64,000 nt of DNA, taken from assembly GCA_021234535.1 (NCBI GenBank), contig CM037846.1, forward strand, positions 16,690,150 to 16,754,149. The letters are read 5' to 3'. Below the pieces are notes generated by a model. That model had not been told where the DNA came from. It was given only the letters and a program-made list of their open reading frames with translations, and ran no database searches. The stretch comes from Stichopus chloronotus. Lineage: Eukaryota; Echinodermata; Holothuroidea; Aspidochirotida; Stichopodidae. This document shows, one piece after another, positions 58,701-64,000 of the stretch. The position numbers and the translations under genes are program-made. Each line of letters opens with the position of its first letter. The first letter of the stretch is position 1.

Positions 58701-59728
58701 GCAGTTAACCTTGTGGTACTGGGCATCTACCTTCAAAAGAGTTTTAAGGATTGATTTGCATCCCTACGTACAGTATAATGTGACTAAAATCGAATTCAGG
58801 TGGCTACGTAAGTTATCTAATAAACCTTGAACCATAAATTGGTTCAGATTTATCGAAATCATGAACCAAAATAAAATTAAAAAATTTGGGCATTGAATTA
58901 AAAATTTTCAGACCAGTCTGTCAAGTTGTTGATATTTGGGACAAAAAGAATGTAAAAAATAGGTACCTATTGTTCCAAAATTAACAAAAAGTGTGCTTAT
59001 CATTACAAACGAGCATTATTTCTTGATATTTTCAGTAGTGAGATACTGTACACGCCTAGTCTTTGTTTGGGCTGTGAACTTCCGGTAAGAGTACCAAGGT
59101 CAGTTTGTTATTTGTGGTCTTGTATCAGTTAAAAAACTGGGCCAAGTCAGGATGCTATCGGCCGAGTCATTTTGCCCAGTTTCAAGGGACAGAATTTTCT
59201 AATGTGCAGACCGGGCACTGATGCAGAGCATTACTGTTGTTTTGAGTTACAGTAACCTGCAATATGGATATATTAAGGAAGGTACAGTGTATGGTATCAA
59301 CGTTCAAAAGCAGTGAAGGCTCCTTACATACACATGATAGGCTTCTTCTCATACACAGTATCAGGTGAAAATTTATCCCAGAAACATTTCTGTGGTGGTG
59401 TTTGAAGGTTTTAGTTGACTAATTACACTGTATTTCATCAATATTTAGATTTCAGAACTACAGTACCACTAACTGGTGATCTTCTCTTTAAGCTATGTCC
59501 CATGCCATACTATTTTTATTCCTAGAATACAATAACTACAATTCTTTGTGTGCAATACAAGCTTGTTGCCTTCCTGATTTCATTCTGAATCTTTTATCTC
59601 CATCTCCTTTTCAATCTTCCAGCAAATGGACTCCGATATTACCGACGCTACCTTGCCAACATCTCCTCTGCCTCAGCCGTCATACGACATACTCGATAAC
59701 TTCAGGTTTTCTCAATTTAATCTGGAAA
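55637..59728 (+). CDS. RAPH1/APBB1IP-like: MRL-family adaptor (lamellipodin/RIAM/MIG-10), N-terminal part only
   Basis: Two consecutive exons, 55637-55769 and 59623-59728, joined in phase 0 across a 3.85-kb intron (gtactc...ttccag). They encode an acidic lead (VDDIAPEQVDDMEAEPDSDQ), then DIDQVLGAWLGELENMTK | QMDSD, then DILDNFRFSQFNLE. As I recall it, human lamellipodin has DLDKMFGAWLGELDKLTQSLDSD and later NFSYRFSIYNLNE, so order and spacing agree. The helix is the talin-binding segment through which MRL proteins link Rap/Ras GTPases to integrin activation and Ena/VASP-driven actin growth at the leading edge. Homology runs upstream of the internal Met, so the true start exon is to the left. 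The coiled coil, RA-PH and proline-rich parts lie right of the window. Confidence 0.85.
55770..59622. other. Intron of the MRL gene
   Basis: No nested gene is recognised. Two AGGTCA direct repeats with 4-bp spacing lie at 58175-58190 and 58218-58233. Confidence 0.6.
58175..58233 (+). promoter_or_regulatory. Two DR4-type AGGTCA repeats (possible nuclear receptor sites)
   Basis: AGGTCA-agtg-AGGTCA (58175-58190) and AGGTCA-cgtg-AGGTCA (58218-58233), with a TGACCT (58201-58206) between them. DR4 spacing is the classic form for RXR partners of the thyroid/LXR type. Only sequence supports this. Confidence 0.3.
59623..59728 (+). CDS. RAPH1/APBB1IP-like: MRL exon following the talin-binding exon
   Basis: Encodes QMDSDITDATLPTSPLPQPS and YDILDNFRFSQFNLE. 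It starts in phase 0 after cttccag and ends one base into a codon at gtaagt. The next family block (around 'LDALMADL') was looked for to the right and not found. Confidence 0.82.
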
Positions 59729-62700
59729 GTAAGTATATCTGTGCATCAGAGATTGGACATGATTCAGAGAGATCAGTTTGTCTAGCTGCCACGGAATAGC
59801 TTCTTCCTCCCACATTCATGCTGGAGATAAACCACTTCTATCATTATGGAGTCATGTAATATGAAATCCCTTCAAACTGATTTGCTGCCTCTTCCAGTCA
59901 ATGTTTGCTGATGATTGTATCACTTTACTACAGCATTATAAGCAGCATTTTTCAGATCGCATAATTTTACTTGCTGGTTGTGAATGTGCACATAATGAGC
60001 AGAGGTAGAATCATTTTAAGAGTTGGGTGGTGCCTTGATCACATCATATTTGTGGAAGCGATTTTCACGAAAGTGTACCTGTGTTTGGTTGTGGAAGCAT
60101 GCGGGTGTGACAAAGCATGTACTGTACCACAGAATCAGGCAAGACTGTATACCAGTACATTGCTGAACTGTTGATGTTGGTGCTTTCATGAAGTAGGTTG
60201 TTTTCAGTGAAGTGTTCTGATTTACTTCACAACTGTCTTACTGTACCTGTCTGAGCACAACAAATGCTCTCCCATCAGCCACGCAAAGAGTACTGGTAAC
60301 CTTTAACATTGCCTTTCGTGGAGTTCTCTTTGGTACTTGCAGTAAGTTTTCATCACAACACACTTCACTGGTCCACTTTGCCATTAATCGTCCTCAGCAG
60401 TATACCGTATGTATGTTTTCATTCCCCTCCCAGAGAATAATAAACTATTCTGCTTGCTGACGTGACTGTCTGACTTAAAAAAAAAACCATCAATTATTGG
60501 AAATTGGAATGGGCTGCTGGTTAATTGGCCTCAAAGTTGGCCCATCTGATGATGGGACATGTTTCTTTAGCTCAGTGAGGTTAAAGAGTGAGAAAAGTTT
60601 CCCCTTCAGCATTGTACAAACGTGTCGGCATCGTCGGCATCTGCGATTCATACAGTATCTGTGATTCAGATCTATCTTGCGCCTTCATGTTTCTCATGGA
60701 GGAGGCAAGAACATACCGAAATGTCAAAGACATCAACGACTTAAAACCTGTGTGTCATTTATCTTGTGTCCCATTTAGAATTTAATGGCTACATACACAC
60801 CCATCAGTCATCGGTGAGAATAACAAGCAGCATTCAATATTAAACTGTTGGCTGAACAGGAAGGCAGGGATCTGACAAACATTAGGTAACTTAGTAAGTG
60901 TGGAGGGTCTTTAGGGAAAAATCCCTTTAAAGTGTCCTTTAACCATTGAAACATATGTAGTATCCATATAGAAAACTGAAAGTGCAGATGTGCACATGTG
61001 TAAATTATAGTTTGTTTAGGTGAATGTAGGCTATTGTATCAGTAACTTTGTTCCATAAGGTCTGTACTTGAGAAACAAAATACTGTTTTCTTCTGAATGC
61101 AAACGCATTTACATGTCAGTGTTGTGACGAGCCTTTCTTGTGTTGTACTGCTGTTTCCTCAAAGTTTTAATAACTCATTGACTTGCATACATTGTTTACC
61201 TTGATTGCATTTCTTCCTTCCTGGTGAAGAGGCGCAAGAAATCGATGAAAACAAAAGTTTCTTCAACAAGACAAAGATTGTGAAATGTGCAATGGAACTT
61301 ACAAAAGATGTGTCATTGCCCTTCACAAATTGATCTTTTATTGTCCCCTTTTATCCACCCCCCACCCTCCACTCCCTATCTGCACTGTTGTTCCGACCAA
61401 AAGAAAAACACAAAACCTAATTATGACATTGACTCTCCTAATTGAACAAATAAATTGTTCATTTGATGTTTAACGATAACATTAGTGTCATGATCACCTA
61501 TTTTACTATGCGATGATTGCGACTTCCTTCCACCACAGATCTTGCTGTGGTAAAGAGTCAGGCTTTTGGAATGCCTCATCTTTCCCTAGACTGTGTGGGA
61601 GTTATTCCATATGAAAGATGAAAGAAAACCACAGAGTAACATTTTACTCTTATCCAGGGCACTATACTGTACTCATTCTCGGGATCATTTGACTTTTAAA
61701 GGCTCAATGTGTCCAGTAGTACTTCGTGATAATTTCGATAGTGCTGTTATGGTACTGAGCATCCCCATCGTGTCCTTTTCCAGTCAATTGAAACAAAAAA
61801 GGTAAAACAGATCAGTCTAAAAAGAGTAGAAAGAAAGAAAAGAAATAAAGAAAAACTCTTCCAGTGACAAAGATAATCGTATTACTGTCCGACTGCTGTT
61901 GGTAGCTAGTGTGCCATTGCTCTCAAATCTTTTCCATCCTTCTCTCCCCCATCAACTCCTCTCTCTTCCTTACCTTATGTTAAATTTTACCACAACCATA
62001 TTCAGGTTTTGCAAATTATGTTTTTGACAGAGGCCAGCCTCCATATTAAACTTCATCTGTGCACTTGTCAAAAGATTTGGAACCAGACCCCTCGTCAATG
62101 AATTCATTTTAGGATGCTCATTGTTACAGTAGTATGAAGATGTTGCCCCAAGGCATTAGATATTGAATCATCAGACAACAAAGGAATGGAAACATCGTCC
62201 AGGGAGGAAGCATTCGATTAAATCTTGATGCTTCATTTAGTGATTGTTCACGCTGGAAATGAAGAGAGCCGGTAGTAGGGATTTGTTGCATGTGTTAAAC
62301 TGACAGGTCACTTGATCATGCCCTTTACACTTACAACTTGACCTCTCAGGGTGGCAAAGATAAAACCCAGGGTGGAACAATGTTTCAGACTTGTGATGTT
62401 GATCTTCAATTTCAGAAATGTCCCTTGTTTGTTATTAAATAGTGTAGATTTTGGATGCATGATATAGAAAAAAAAAATGAAGTTTAGTACAGTAGTTTTA
62501 TTAGTTGGGAACATTTCACTATTGTACAATTAGGCATTTACATATTTGTTGTTACATGGTGATAGCAAAATTTTCACCCTGAAACATTGCAAAATGATAG
62601 AGTTTATTCATATTTGTCAGTTCACTGAATTGAAAATGAAATGATGCAGTATCAAAATGTAAGAATTTTTCAAGTTACCAATAATCATGATGACAATTAT

Positions 62701-64000
62701 TGTAAAGTATAAATTTAAAGATAATTCTTTCATTGAGTGGCAGTTTGTGACATTTTCCTGTCGGCTTGTAAATCAGTAACTTTTTGTTTTTCTGTTGGTT
62801 CTTTCATTATATTTTTGCTAAATGAGAGAAGGTTGGTAAAACATTGTAGTACACTGCATTTCAAGAACTGTAAACCTCAAAAAGTTGGAAGTTTGTCAAA
62901 ACCAAAGAACCAAGATGAGTTTGCATGACCTTTAAGTAGACCCTTAGGAAAAGGGACACAAAAATCTTATACTTTGCACCCACATAACTAATTACCGATA
63001 CATGTATTGTAGACATACAGTACTGTATCTTTGATTAAAAGGTAGAGGAAAGCTAGTGTGTGTGTGTGTGCTATTACAGAAATGGGCAGGCTACAGTTGC
63101 TGAATTCTCTCATAGTGAAATGTAAACATGATTTGAATTTGGTAAATTGGCATACATGAGGAAATAAACCTGCAGTACACTTGACCGATGTAGCACGGTA
63201 TTTTTCATCTGTGTAGCTTTGATGGATGTTGAATTCAAACATGACTGAGATGGTAAACACTTTGTAGTATTAGGTTTAATACTGTAATACAGGAAGAACT
63301 TTTGTGGACTGGAGAATTAATTTTGAAGGAGGGGATAGAGCCAACTTGGTACTGTAGGTGGAAGAAACAGTCCCATCTTCAGTAGCATGCTACAGATGAA
63401 GAAACATTTCTCATCCTTTGATGTTCACAAAATACAGCAGAAATTTAGAAATTTTGAGACTTCCTCCAAACCTCTGTTTTTACAATTCTACTCATTATGA
63501 CCATACAGTGGTGACAAAGATGTACTGTTGGCAGAGACTGGGTACGTTTCGTTAGCATCCACACAAACTTAAAGGCAAACCATAGCTTGAACTATATCAT
63601 GTACAGTCAAACAGGAATTTTGAGTGCCCTCTGTAACAAGAAAGTTTCCTTCCACACAGGAAACAATACCAGTTCAGAGATCCAAATGCCACAGCTCATA
63701 TGATATCATCATTAGTAATACTGTTTATAGTTAAGTTTATTATTACTGTAAAAGAGATGGGCATCTTTCACCAATGAACACTGTCTCAACACAAAACTGA
63801 CAACGTGTATTGTGTAACTGTGTAGTGTGAAAATAAATCACACAGTCACAGTATGTAGACATACAGTAAAGTATAGGTTAGCCCAATGAAGATGGCCAAT
63901 ATTCAGTGTACCGTTTTGGAAAATGGTGTAGTAGAAATATTCTGTTGTAGTGCACAGTAGCAATTGTCACTCGATAATTACCACATTTTTGTTCTGTCAG
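59729..64000. other. Right end, presumably the next MRL intron
   Basis: No further MRL exon is recognised. Exon-like fragments near 61229 and 61784 do not resemble the family. TACTGTA/TACAGTA words continue to the edge. Confidence 0.5.

Noticed and set aside
61229..61335. Possible third MRL exon (K-AQEIDENKSFF...) after 'ctggtgaag'
   Set aside because: The phase would fit, but the residues do not resemble the family block expected next, and the acceptor is poor.
61781..61800. 18-nt micro-exon between 'ttttccag' and 'gtaaaa'
   Set aside because: Splice-like ends around so short a stretch are expected by chance, and nothing requires it.

Overview
This is AT-rich eukaryotic DNA with GT-AG introns, small phased exons, long non-coding stretches, many diverged tandem repeats and a decayed retrotransposon. 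The two recognisable conserved genes, and a repeat whose unit contains the 'caaaggtcatttggggtcaa' type of phrase, fit a marine invertebrate, probably a deuterostome such as an echinoderm. That assignment is inference, not proof.

From 3.3 to 16 kb, on the + strand, lies an almost complete 11-exon cytochrome P450 gene of the CYP20A1 type. All splice phases agree and give 485 codons plus a stop, except for one single-base frameshift in the last exon just before the haem-binding loop. The gene is followed by an AATAAA and a 360-bp degenerate GAT array.

From 19.7 to 20.7 kb, on the - strand, there is a two-exon gene for a 112-residue secreted precursor. It has a clear signal peptide, a strongly Arg-rich and Cys-free mature part, an RKR cleavage site and two related [LI]NLP...PGRP segments. 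A TATA-like box and a downstream AATAAA flank it. I do not recognise the family, and it is the most promising new element in the window.

From 21 to 29 kb I see no gene. This stretch has diverged tandem repeats (21.5-22.1 and 22.5-23.0 kb) and many poly-G/poly-C tracts. From about 28 kb to the end the sequence changes texture: TACTGTA/TACAGTA words become very common. This part holds a perfect 310-bp tandem duplication (35.1 kb), a minisatellite (36 kb), a CR1/L2-like LINE remnant (39.8 kb), a foldback/MITE-like element (43 kb), a 90-bp hairpin (46.8 kb), an approximately 137-bp satellite array carrying nuclear-receptor-like half-sites (49.8-51.2 kb) and an ATAC microsatellite (51.3 kb).

From 55.6 to 59.7 kb, on the + strand, are two consecutive N-terminal coding exons of an MRL-family adaptor (lamellipodin/RIAM/MIG-10). 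They include the talin-binding helix. The rest of that gene lies beyond the right edge, and its start exon is upstream and not located. The three genes show no functional link to one another.
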